Assembly (NCBI RefSeq): GCF_001039355.2
Contig: NW_019775418.1
Coordinates: 126,001 to 149,159 of the forward strand
Origin: Lingula anatina
Lineage: Eukaryota > Brachiopoda > Lingulata > Lingulida > Lingulidae
Reading direction: 5' to 3'
DNA: 23,159 nucleotides
Shown piece by piece: positions 1-12,600 of the stretch. Under the pieces are notes generated by a model, which was not told the DNA's origin, made no database searches, and saw only the letters and a list, made by a program, of their open reading frames with translations. Numbering within the stretch: the first letter of the stretch is position 1; every line of letters starts with the position of its first letter. A program made the translations under genes and the position numbers.

Positions 1-669
1 CACGTCTCACCACAATGACAGTTTTAGCAACAGTGAAACAAGCTCGTTGTCAAGCTGGCATGGGCCCAGTCGAAGGACCTCCTCAGAAGTGGCCTATGAG
101 CCTCTATTACAGCATGGCGAAATGTCATATGAGAACTTGAGATCACCATCTATGGATTATTCCGATGCCAACATTGACTATAGTCGGGACGGACCCATGA
201 GGGTAGACATGTCTCCTGGAGACCGATCCGTATATCCACCATTTTTGCATTATGGACGTGTAGACTCAGATCAGTCAGCCATGTATGGTAATCAGGAAGT
301 TAAACTTCGAAACAAACAGGGCGGTAAAAAATCCTCCCCACAAGAGTCACCAATATGGAAACGTAAAAGTGCTCTGGCCGAAGCCAAAATGGGATTGAAA
401 GAAGAAGAGGAGAAGCGTATGAGTAATATCTCTGAAACAAGCGAGCCAGACAGTGTGGACGGTGGCCGAGCATTGTCTAGTTCAGGCTCAGATCTGACCA
501 GTATGACCAGTATGAATAGTGACACAGGGAGCTATGCTAAAGACACTCTGGACTCTTCAAAACTTAGGACTGAGTCGCCACAGCCCAGCGTACGATCTAT
601 GGGTTCTTCCAAGGTGTCAGATAAACAACGGAAAAGACAGTACAGAATTGGGCTAAATTTATTCAACAA
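1..669 (+). CDS. IQSEC: IQSEC exon 1 of window: Ser-rich linker leading into Sec7 (5' partial)
   Basis: The frame is open from base 2 to a consensus donor (gtaagt at 670), with no acceptor needed before base 1, so the exon probably continues upstream. It gives about 222 residues. These are Ser/Thr/Asp-rich and probably disordered, with a short charged run (KEEEEKR) near the middle and a basic YRIGLNLFN end that starts the BRAG-type Sec7 region. It ends in phase 2 (AA), which the first base of the next exon completes to Lys. There is no ATG start; an in-frame TTG at 47 is not initiation. This exon occurs only once, unlike the exons that follow. Confidence 0.9.
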
Positions 670-3600
670 GTAAGTAAGAACCATAAAAGGTGTATTCAGT
701 TTTTAAGGCTGTTTTTACTGGACATCTAGAGTATTGTATTGTTGTTAGGTGATTACTGTGTCACCCAACCGAGACAATGGACCTGTTTAAGGTAAAATAC
801 TAGGGTATTGTTGTTGTTTACAATGCCATTCCATCATTTTACACCATAGTTAACCCATCTAAATTAAAGTTAATGGTTATGTCCGAATTGCAAGACCAAA
901 GTTACTTAGGGAAATAAATAAATCATTTGAGGTCATCATCATTTAGACCATCTCTATAGAAACCATTGTCGAAAAAGATTTTAAATGTAGTTGCACAGCA
1001 GCAAGTCCCATTTAGTCTGGACTGTTTGTGGATATTGCTTCAAATGACACGATTTAGTTTTAGAAGTTAAAAACACCAGTATGCTCAACACCCTTGGCGT
1101 ACTTATTGCAACTGTTCCGAAACCACAAAATCATCAAACCATGTGCACCAGTCCAGTGCATTGCCCAAACTTTGGTTGTTTCCAATTGAAAACAAAGACC
1201 TCATGCAAGTTTCTTCAGCTGGGCTATGTGTAATCTGTTGAAATTGCGGTTGTTTCCAACCTAAACAAAGCTAAACCTGAACTAGGTAGTTAAAAACAAA
1301 GCAGTAGTCTCTATTGAAACGAGGGCAAAAACAATTGTTATGGATTACAAGCATGGCAACCACATTTTTCTAATCATGGCTTTATATCCTTAGAAACAGA
1401 AAGTCTGTAACAAAACCCAAAGAAAATCATGTCTACCGAGTGCTAGTCTGTCCAGATAGTACTAAGTACTTGTTAGACCAACATGATTCATGATGTATTC
1501 AAAGCTTTTAAACAAATCATTTCCAATTTTCTTCATTTCTTTTACTCACTAATTTTTTAGCATTTCTTTTTTAATCAAAGTTGATCAAAATGTGAAAAAA
1601 AGATAACTTTTATTAATGTAGGAAAATTTCATCTTAATGAAATTAAGTTCAAGTACATCTTTTTCAGCAGTTAAAAGTCTTCTTCTCTAAATCATAATAT
1701 CAAATTTCGAAAGCTCTTGTTAGAACTATGTAATTTAAGAGCAATTGGAAGTAGTTGGTTTAAAATGCTACAGGTTATCCTAACAAACTTTGTTGCTTTT
1801 GCCACATCAGCATCTATGTCCTATCAATCTACATAGGTGGCCAAGCAGTCAAAGCAAAAAGCTGTTTGAGTTTTGGCACATTAAGTTTCAAATGAGCTGG
1901 AAGGTAAAATTGTTCAGATAAAACTGAGGGGAAAGTCTGATGTTGTTTTAAAGGCTGAGCGTTACTGGGTTTTTCAGTGTCAGATGTCTTGAATTTCAGA
2001 GGCTTTAGTTAAGGGGAAAAAGGGCTGCTCACAAGGGGGTTGAGAATATGTTATATTTGTTCATGTTCTTACATTGTTCTGTTAAAAATAACATCCCATA
2101 ATCTTTCATCTACTGATTTTAAATTAAATGGAGAGTTGACTTTCTCCACAGCATTATTATTATTATTATATTTTTTTAAAAATCAACAAGTTTTATTGGT
2201 CTGATACTATGATGGAAATTGATAATTTTGTAATATATCACATTTTGAAATTTCCAGAAAACCAGAGAAAGGTATGCGCTACCTTATAGAGCATCGGTTT
2301 GTTGAGAATTCAGCGAGAGCTGGAGCCAAGTTTCTCATTCAGAGGAAAGGACTGAGCAAGCAGATGATTGGCGAATATTTGGGAAATTTGCAGAATCAGT
2401 TTAACCAAGATGTATTAGAGTGAGTATATGCAGAAAATAATTGTTTGTTCCAGTAAATGAACCCTGCTTGATGACCTAATGCATAATGATGAACAGTCAA
2501 TTAATTTTTCTAAACTACTGATAACTAAGGTATAGGTATCAAATTACTTTTAGAAAATATTTAAATAAAGGAGTCCAACATGTATACAGCCGCATTGATA
2601 ATTTACCCATTTTCCCTTAAAAGAGCGAGCTGTATTTTATGATACATCTTATATAAAGATGTGACTTATCACAATTAACAAATGTGTCTACTGAAAACCA
2701 TGGACAAAGTATTTGTTAATGGGTGTTCTATATTTTCATTTATTCATTTTTTTTTCTTTAGGTGTTTTGTGGACGAGATTGACCTCTCAGGCCTTCAAAT
2801 AGATGTTGCTCTCCGTACGTTCCAAGGATTTTTTAGAATGCCGGTGAGTTACCCGCCATACCACAGGGGAGACACTGTGTCGAATAGCATACAATTCTTG
2901 CATGTTTCCACAGCACATATAAAGATCAGTTATTTCACTGCCTTAATCACGTATGGAAATGACACCAGCAAGTGTCATTAACCTCATTATACATAAGTAT
3001 CAGGAAAAGCATATTTCCTTTCCTAGTAAATAGTTTCTTGTTTGAAAACTAATGTATGGAAAATAAGAATATGTTGAACAATTTTATCAGATGTATAAAT
3101 GAGCCTGACTAAATTTTGCTGTATGTCCAAAATGTTTTGCTTAATCAAGATATTTGCTGGAATTAAATATATTAAAACCAATAGAAAATACAGGTCCAGT
3201 TGAACCTTAAATTTTTTAATCAAATTTTAAATTTGGAAATGTAATCCATGTAGAAGGAAGTTTAGGATGTTTAGAAATGGGGAAATAAGATAACACGTAG
3301 TTTTATGACAAAACACCCACCTAACTATAAGTATATATGTGTAATTTAATCACAGTTGATCACAAGAATAGAACAAGGAAATGATTTCTAACTGATGAAA
3401 TTGATGGCAGTTCACATAACAGATAAATACGAGATTGTGTGCAGTAAGTCAGACAAAGTGCTGCTATCAATTGCCTCTGTCGTTATTGGCCGTATCCCAT
3501 GAGCCATCATTTTTCCTCACTAAGGCTGGAGAGGAAGCACAAAATTGATCCAATGCTAGATATACCAATGCTTGAACACCCTGCTGGGTGCTAGTTAGGG

Positions 3601-6600
3601 ATAATTTCCAAGTAAAGTATGTAGGATAAGAGAATTAAATGCCATATCTCTAAGAGAGCAAAAAAAAAACATTCAGTAGAAAGGAGTATTTAATTGTAAA
3701 ACCATTTCTTGGTATTTGCCAGTATCACATACTGACTTCTCTTGAGATAACTTAGCATCATACTGAATAAATCCACCTACAAAAGGAAGTTCAATGACCA
3801 GTTGTCTGCCTCTTGAAAGATCCTCCACAAAAAAAGTGTAGGAATTCTAGCATCCAGAATGATCAAGACTTGTGAAATTCTTCGGTCCAGAAGCAGAAAT
3901 AAAGAGAGAGAGAGAAGTATCCTTCGCTTGTGTCAGAATTCTTTTCTCATTCTCTCAAGGCACATTTTTTGAAGTGCAGCAAAAGATAGCTCAGTTTACT
4001 TTTCGGAAAATTCTCTCTCTGAACCAAACCAGCAGCAGGAATGATTTATATTTACACATCTGTTTTCTAAAATACCCTGGTACTGACAGAGTGTCAAGAG
4101 CTGCTGGTTTGGGGTTGGTGCCCTTTGCCCATCCCATTGACTTCTCACATAGAAGGCATACGCCAGATACTACAGAAGTCAGTGGTGAACAGAATAAAGG
4201 TGAAGAGGTCTCCATGGTGTTAGGAGCTTGTACACACAATGAGGGCTCTTGTTTCTTGACAAGTGGTCTAGTTCTGTAGCAGGTGCCATGGAATAATGAA
4301 CAGGGCTTAGTTTTCTAGCAGGTGACACCAATCGGTTTATGACCAGGATGCAAATGGGATTCTTATGATGCTTATACTTGTTTAGTTGGAATCAAATCAT
4401 AAATTTGATATGTGCTTATCTGCCTGTTATAATAAAGCTTTCAGTCATTTTTAAGCTTGAGAAATGATAAAAACACACACATCCTGTTAAAAAATTGCTG
4501 AAGAAGTGTAGTCAACTTATTTGCCCTGATGTCACTAATTAAGTTTGACGGAAAACCAGAAAATTGCCTCCTGGTTTTCTATTAGACACACATTGTTAGA
4601 TTAAGGGTGAAATGAGGTGAGAGGGGGAGAAATGGAGGTAATGTTTTTCTTATTCTTTCAACCAAATGGTTTCTGACAGCCAGAAAAAGTTGTCTTAATT
4701 GTCCCTGGAACAGTGTGGCTTTTTGCATTCCTTCAACATAACCATTATTTGGGATTAGAACTTGCAAGATGATGGAATAACCAATGGGCTACCCTGGAAT
4801 TTATTTGACAATTGTGTCTCTTTCAGCATTGGGCTTTTCTGTTTCTGTTAGTGTTCATGGCTATGAGAAGATCTTGTGATTCAGTTACATTGGCACTGGA
4901 AATGTTTTTGCAGTTGTACTTTATAAACCTCAGACAGACTTGAGATTAAGTATTCAGTGGAAATTCAACCTACAAGTTTTTTCAAAGAATTCGTACAATG
5001 TATTATATTTCCCATTTTCCCCAAAAATGTGGTTCAGGAAAGTGACTTCTGTTAATTAATAGTCATTAATTAGCAATTATGACTGTAGGGTTTTGAGAAA
5101 ACAATTTTTTGGCAGCTTCCTTGGTCTCTTATGGCAGATTAGGTCACCACTTTTCTTAGAATAAGTGGTAATGATCAAAGAATAATTAGTCTCAAAAACT
5201 GACAGCCTCCTCTTAGTTTATAATAATTCTCTATGAAATATTGATTTGTTATTTTGTCCTGTATGTAAGCTAAGAAGAATTTCTACCATTTAAATCAAGA
5301 AAAATTGCCAACTATATTTTGAGGGGTATTGTAAGGTTTGTGATGTTTGATGTCCTTTTTCAAAGCTTATTTAACATGTGACCTGCTTATTTTAAATAGT
5401 TTACTCAGAGAAGATGACTTAACTTGATTTGCCTATTATATCTTTCAGGGTGAGGCACAGAAAATAGAACGTCTGATGGAAGCTTTTGCGAGACGCTACT
5501 GCGAGTGCAACCCAGATGTGATCAAGAAATTCCGCACAACAGACACAGTTTTCCTCCTGGCGTTTGCCATAATTATGCTAAACACTGATCTTCACAGTCC
5601 CAATGTGAAACAGGAAAGAAGAATGAAATTACCCGATTTTATCAAAAATCTCAAAGGTACGTTTTGGGATTTTGGGGTATAATTTACTTGATAGTTAACT
5701 TTTGTCTTAAAGTATAAGACATTTAATGACAATAATCAGATGATATTTTTGAATTTTGATATAATTGGTTTGATAGATAGTTAACTATTGTCTTTAAATA
5801 TGAGACACGTTTGGACTTAAATCAGATAAATATGTCAGCTTTGTTGTTTTTTGTGACACATGACTATCACTATCCATTTTTTAATGTTTCAAATTGTTTA
5901 TGAGATTAATCATTTTGACAGAAACAAAAACTTTGATTGTCTTGCATTGCAACCTATTATTAATGAAAACCTATTATAAATATTAATTTTTATCATAGGA
6001 ATTGATGACGGTGATGATGTGGATGCTGATCTACTGGCTGGAATATTTGAGAGGATACGACAGTCTGAATTTAAACCAGGAGTTGATCATGTGACTCAAG
6101 TTATGAAAGTTGAGCAGACGATTGTGGGAAAGAAGCCAGTAAGTCTCATATTTTATCGGAGAGTTTAAAAAAGGTCATTTGGCCTTGAGCTGAATCAGAA
6201 TTTGATGTAAGTTCCATTCCACTTCTCATTTTGCAGGAAACTGTTTAACTTTTACAGAAAAATATCCCCCCCCCCCCCTCTTTTGAAATTGCTGGCAGCA
6301 TCTGGAAGTTAATTTTCAGCAACAATAATGCTCACATTGTATTTCTACACTATATTTTGCCATATGAAAATGACCTAGTGAAAATGGTTAAATTCTCTAT
6401 GGTTTCTCTTGAAAGTAAGTATTTTTTCATACAAAGTACCTAACTTAAATTCACATGTGTTTCTTGTAGCAATTAGCCCAGTCTTCCAGACGTCTGGTGT
6501 GTTATTGTCGTCTCTATGAGGTGAATGACCCAACAAAGAAAGAGAAAATTGGACTCCACCAGCGGGAAATATTCTTATTTAATGACATCATGGTGGTGAG

Positions 6601-9600
6601 TGAATCCTCTGTCTTAAAGAGATCTGGTTTAAGCCAGATAATGTGTTTAATTTATTTCACAAAATTTTAAACACCTTTTAAAGGTAAAGTTTCATCTCTT
6701 TATTTTGTCCAAATTTTTCATATTAGGATTTTGAAAACAAAAGCACAAACAAGATGAGGAACATTTAAGCAATAGTTTTACAAAGATTCCCCATTACTTT
6801 TAGGTCACAAAGATCTTTGCCAAGAAGAAGACCAGCATCACTTATAGCTTCAGACAGTCCATTCCATTAGTGGGAACTCAGGTCTACCTCTTCGAAACTG
6901 CACGTAAGTATCAGGGATGACTTTATTTCTGAATATCTTTCTGAATGTCTGATTTTTTGGGAGCCACAAATATCAGTGGTCTAGGCAACCCACAGGACCC
7001 CACGCCATATTTTCAGATTTTTTTCACCGAATGGTAGTCTCATCCCTGACGTACTCACATGAAATTAATGGGCATGGCACCATTGTGCTTATAAGATGTA
7101 GATTACAATTTTTTTCTCAGGAGGTTGTAGAATTTTATGGAAAGGTTTTGTAATGTAAAATTGGAGATTTATATCTCTCAGAATTTAAAATTAACCAGCA
7201 ATTTTTTCATTTTTTCATCAAATCATTAGGATACACAAAGTGTGCATTAACAATTTGGTGATGACACTTTACCTGTATCATTTCATTCCCCCCTCTCATC
7301 CTTATCCTAATATTTATAGTTATGGGTTTTTCTTTATTTCTTTTTGTCTTGTTGATTCCAGATTATAAGCATGGAGTCCGCTTGATCTCTAGTCTAGATG
7401 GGAAACCACTCATCACTTTCAATGCCAGGAATGAACATGATAGAACCAAATTTGTGGAAGATCTCAAAGAGGCTGTGTATGAGGTAAGACATTGGCTTGT
7501 CTTGGACCATTGCTGTTTGGTGTAGCATGCTAACACCTATGAAAGATTTCAGTGTTTGGTATTTCTGTTTCTGCAATTTCAAAATATAAGGTCTGTTGTT
7601 CTTGCTCACATGTGAAGAAATATATGAAATAGACTTGTCTTGTTTAGTGAGTCTTTCTTCCTAGAAAACAATTTTACTGCTTTGAAAAGTACAATTGTAT
7701 TAGCATTTGGAAAATATATTTGAAAGGAATGAAATATGTTCAACATTCTATAATACTACTATTTGTCTTCCAGATGAATGAAATGGAAGCAATGAGAATA
7801 GATGAAGAGATTCAGAAACACAATCGGCACAGTAGTGACTCAGGGGTGGTCGATATTGAGCTTCTCAAACCGTGTGATCCCACACCGAACAGATTCTCTG
7901 CTCCCGAGCTCAAGAAGAGTCAGCTAACAAATTCTCTAACTGATATTACAGATGGTAAGCTTTTTCTATTAAAGAGAGAGAGAGAGAACAAAAAGGGGGG
8001 GGGGGGGGTAGTGTTTTTTTTCCAAATTGGCTAAGTTAAACATTACATAATGATAGAGGAAATCTGTGACATTAAAAAAATTGACAAACTTTAGTTTTGT
8101 GTTCATTGGCAGTAGAAGATGAAGCTGATAGCCTTAAAAAGTACAATTATAGCACAAATCAGTCCTATACCAAGTGGACATTAATACTAAAATGTTCCTC
8201 TTATGTTTTTACTGATGTTACAAGAAACATTAAGGAACAATTGCACATTGCTTTAAGTTTGCATCATGTATTAAAAATATACTTTGTTTTATGTGTAGGT
8301 GCTATAGCTCAAAGAAGAGGGAGTGAGGGATCACTGGACAGCGGCATGGTGAGTCTCAGTTTCTATCCTAAATATTTGTAAATAAAATAAGTAGCTTAGT
8401 AACAGCCAATTAGGCTGATGGTTCTGTTGGAATTATCTTAGCAACTGTATATTGGATCAAGTGTGTTAATTCTCTCATCAGCCATCAAACACCCTTCTTA
8501 AAATACAACATGGTGTGACCAAAAGCTGCAAAATAATTACTTTCAGATCAGGATCCATCATTAAGGTTTTAATTAGGGAAATACCTGAACATTGAATTTG
8601 ACATTTTATTNTGGAAACCATTGTCGAAAAAGATTTTAAATGTAGTTGCACAGCAGCAAGTCCCATTTAGTCTGGACTGTTTGTGGATATTGCTTCAAAT
8701 GACACGATTTAGTTTTAGAAGTTAAAAACACCAGTATGCTCAACACCCTTGGCGTACTTATTGCAACTGTTCCGAAACCACAAAATCATCAAACCATATG
8801 CACCAGTCCAGTGCATTGCCCAAACTTTGGTTGTTTCCAATTGAAAACAAAGACCTCATGCAAGTTTCTTCAGCTGGGCTATGTGTAATCTGTTGAAACT
8901 GCGGTTGTTTCCAACCTAAACAAAGCTAAACCTGAACTAGGTAGTTAAAAACAAAGCAGTAGTCTCTATTGAAACGAGGGCAAGAACAATTGTTATGGAT
9001 TACAAGCATGGCAACCACATTTTTCTAATCATGGCTTTATATCCTTAGAAACAGAAAGTCTGTAACAAAACCCAAAGAAAATCATGTCTACCGAGTGCTA
9101 GTCTGTCCAGATAGTACTAAGTACTTGTTAGACCAACATGATTCATGATGTATTCAAAGCTTTTAAACAAATCATTTCCAATTTTCTTCATTTCTTTTAC
9201 TCACTAATTTTTTAGCATTTCTTTTTTAATCAAAGTTGATCAAAATGTGAAAAAAAGATAACTTTTATTAATGTAGGAAAATTTCATCTTAATGAAATTA
9301 AAGTTCAAGTACATCTTTTTCAGCAGTTAAAAGTCTTCTTCTCTAAATCATAATATCAAATTTCGAAAGCTCTTGTTAGAACTATGTAATTTAAGAGCAA
9401 TTGGAAGTAGTTGGTTTAAAATGCTACAGGTTATCCTAACAAACTTTGTTGCTTTTGCCACATCAGCATCTATGTCCTATCAATCTACATAGGTGGCCAA
9501 GCAGTCAAAGCAAAAAGCTATTTGAGTTTTGGCACATTAAGTTTCAAATGAGCTGGAAGGTAAAATTGTTCAGATAAAACTGAGGGGAAAGTCTGATGTT

Positions 9601-12600
9601 GTTTTAAAGGCTGAGGGTTACTGGGGTTTTCAATGTCAGATGTCTTGAATTTCAGAGGCTTAGGTTAAGGAGAAAAAGGGGATGCTTGCAAGGGGATTGA
9701 GAATATGTTGTACTTATTCATGTTTTTACATTGTTCTGTTAATGCCTTTCACCTACTGATTTTAAATTAAATTAAATGAATAGTTGACTTTCTCCACATC
9801 ATTAGTATTATTGTATATATAAAAAAATAAACAATCTTAACTGGTCTGGTACTATGTTGGAAATTGACAATTTTATAAATATATCACATTTTGAAATTTT
9901 CAGAAAACCAGAGAAAGGTATGCGCTACCTTATAGAGCATCGGTTTGTTGAGAATTCAGCGAGAGCAGGAGCAAAATTTCTCATTCAGAGGAAAGGACTG
10001 AGCAAGCAGATGATTGGCGAATATTTGGGAAATTTGCAGAATCAGTTTAACCAAGATGTATTAGAGTGAGTACATGCAGAAAATTATTTTTTTTTCCAGT
10101 AAATGAACGCTGCTTGATGACCTAATGCATAATGTTGAACAGTCAATGAATTTTTCCAAACTACTGATAACTAAGGTATAGGTATCAAATTACTTTTAAA
10201 AGAGAAGTGAGCTGTAATTTATGATACATCTTATATAAAGATGTGACTTATCACAATTAACAAATGTGTCTACTGAAAATCATGGACAAAGTATTTGTTA
10301 ATGGGTGTTCTATATTTTCATTTATTCATTTTTTTCTTTAGGTGTTTTGTGGACGAGATTGACCTCTCAGGCCTTCAAATAGATGTTGCTCTCCGTACGT
10401 TCCAAGGATTTTTTAGAATGCCGGTGAGTTACCCGCCATACCACAGGGGAGACACTGTGTCGAATAGCATACAATTCTTGCATGTTTCCACAGCACATAT
10501 AAAGATCAGTTATTTCACTGCCTTAATCACGTATGGAAGTGACACCAGCAAGTGTCATTAACCTCATTATACATAAGTATCAGGAAAAGCATATTTCCTT
10601 TCCTAGTAAATAGTTTCTTGTTTGAAAACTAATGTATGCAAAATAAGAATATGTTGAACAATTTTATCAGATATTTAAATGAGCCTGACTGAAATTTGCT
10701 GTATGTCCAAAATGTTTTGCTTAATCAAGATATTTGCTTAAATTAAATATATTAAAACCAGTGAAAAATACAGGTCCAGTTGAACCTTGGATTTTTAACC
10801 ACCTAACCATAAGTATTTATGTGTAACATCAGACATCAATTTAATCACAGCTGATCACAAGAATAGAACAAGGAAATGATTTCCAACTGATGAAATTGAT
10901 GGCAGTTCACGTAACAGATAAATACTAGATTGTGCGCAGTAAGTCAGACAAAGTGCCGCTATCGATTGCCTCTGTCGTTATTGGCTGTATCCCATGAGCC
11001 ATCATTTTTCCTCACTAGCAGGGGCGGATTTAGGCCGTCTTCTGGGTCTTCCAGAAGACGGTCAGATTTTCAAGTTTACATTGACGGGTATCCAATTTTT
11101 AATGTTGGAAGACGGTCAAAATTGGAGGATGAATCAACAAAGATAATTTGGAAGACTGTCAGTATATAGCTCTGGATCCGCCCCTGACTAGGGCTGGAAA
11201 GGAAGCGCAAAATTGATCCAATACTAGATATACCAATGCTTGAACACCCTGCTGGGTGCTAGTTAGGGATAATTTCCAAGTAAAGTATGTAGGATAAGAG
11301 AATTAAATGCCATATCTCTAAGAGAGCAAAAAAAAAACATTCAGTAGAAAGGAGTATTTAATTGTAAAACCATTTCTTGGTATTTGCCAGTATCACATAC
11401 TGACTTCTCTTGAGGTAACTTAGCATCATACTGAATAAATCCACCTACAAAAGGAAGTTCAATGACAGTTGTCTGCCTCTTGAAAGATCCTCTACAAAAA
11501 AGTGTTGGAATTCTAGCATCCAGAATGATTAAGTCTTGTGTAATTCTTTAGTCCAGAAGCACAAAGAAAGAGAGAGAGAATTATCCTTCACTTGTGTCAG
11601 AATTTTTTTCTCATATTCTCAAGGCACTTTTTTTGAAGTGCAGCAAAAGATAACTCAGTTTACTTTTCAAAAAAATACTCTATCTGAACCAAACCAGTTG
11701 CATACAGGGAATGATTTATATTTATACATCTGTTTTCTAAAATACCCTGGTACTGACAGAGTGTCAAGAGCCGCAAGTTTGGGGTTGGTGCCCTTTGCCC
11801 ATCCCATTGACTTCTCTCATAGCAGGCATACGCCAGATACTACAGAAGTCAGTGGTGAACAGAATAAAGGTGAAGAGGTCTCCATGGTGTTAGGAGCTTG
11901 TACACACAATGAGGGCTCTTGTTTCTTGACAAGTGGTCTAGTTTCATAGCAGGTGCCATCGAATAATGAACAGGGCTTAGTTTTCTAGCAGGTGACACTG
12001 ATCGGTTTATGACCAGGATGCAAATGGGATTCTTATGATGCTTCTACTTGTTTAGTTGGAATCAAATCATAAATTTGATATGTGCTTATCTGCCTGTTAT
12101 AATAAAGCTTTCAGTCATTTTTAAGCTCGAGAAATGATAAAAACACACACATCTTGTTAAAAAATTGCTGAAGAAGTGTAGTCAACTTATTTGCCCTGAT
12201 GTCACTAATTAAGTTTGACGGAAAACCAGAAAATTGCCTCCTGGTTTTCTATTAGACACACATTGTTAGATTAAGGGTGAAATGAGGTGAGAAGGGGAGA
12301 AATGGAGGTAATGTTTTTCTTATTCTTGCAACCAAATGGTTTCTGACAGCCAGAAAATTTTAAGTCTTAATTGTCCCTGGAACAGTGTGGCTTTTTGCAT
12401 TCCTTCAACATAACCCTTATTTGGGATTAGAACTTGCAAGATGATGGAACAACGAATGGGCTGCCCTGGAATTTATTCGACAATGTGTCTCTTTCAGCAT
12501 TGGGCTTTTCTGTTTCTGTAAGTGTTCATGGCTATGAGAAGATCTTGTGATTCAGTTACATTGGCACTGGAAATGTTTTTGCAGTTGTACTTTATAAACC

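Larger units (their letters stand above)
957..8610 (+). repeat. Duplicated unit, copy A (Sec7-PH exon cassette)
   Basis: This 7.65-kb stretch matches 8612-16689 in the same order and orientation, with nearly identical exons and introns that differ by scattered substitutions and indels. Copy-A-specific stretches include about 65 bp around 2551-2617 and about 97 bp around 3221-3317. It lacks the two MITE-like insertions of copy B. It ends at the single n, inside the intron after exon A10, before the terminal exon. It is most likely one haplotype of a locus that the assembly represents twice. Confidence 0.92.

Noticed and set aside
47-673. Stand-alone gene starting at 47
   Set aside because: The first codon is TTG and the same frame is open back to base 2. 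The stop at 671 lies beyond a consensus donor, so this is an internal exon of IQSEC.
3872-4279. Open frame of 135 codons in intron 3, with a 137-codon counterpart at 11536-11949
   Set aside because: It lies inside an intron. The differences between copies are mostly amino-acid-changing and include indels, no domain is recognised, and the fully conserved block extends without regard to codon position.
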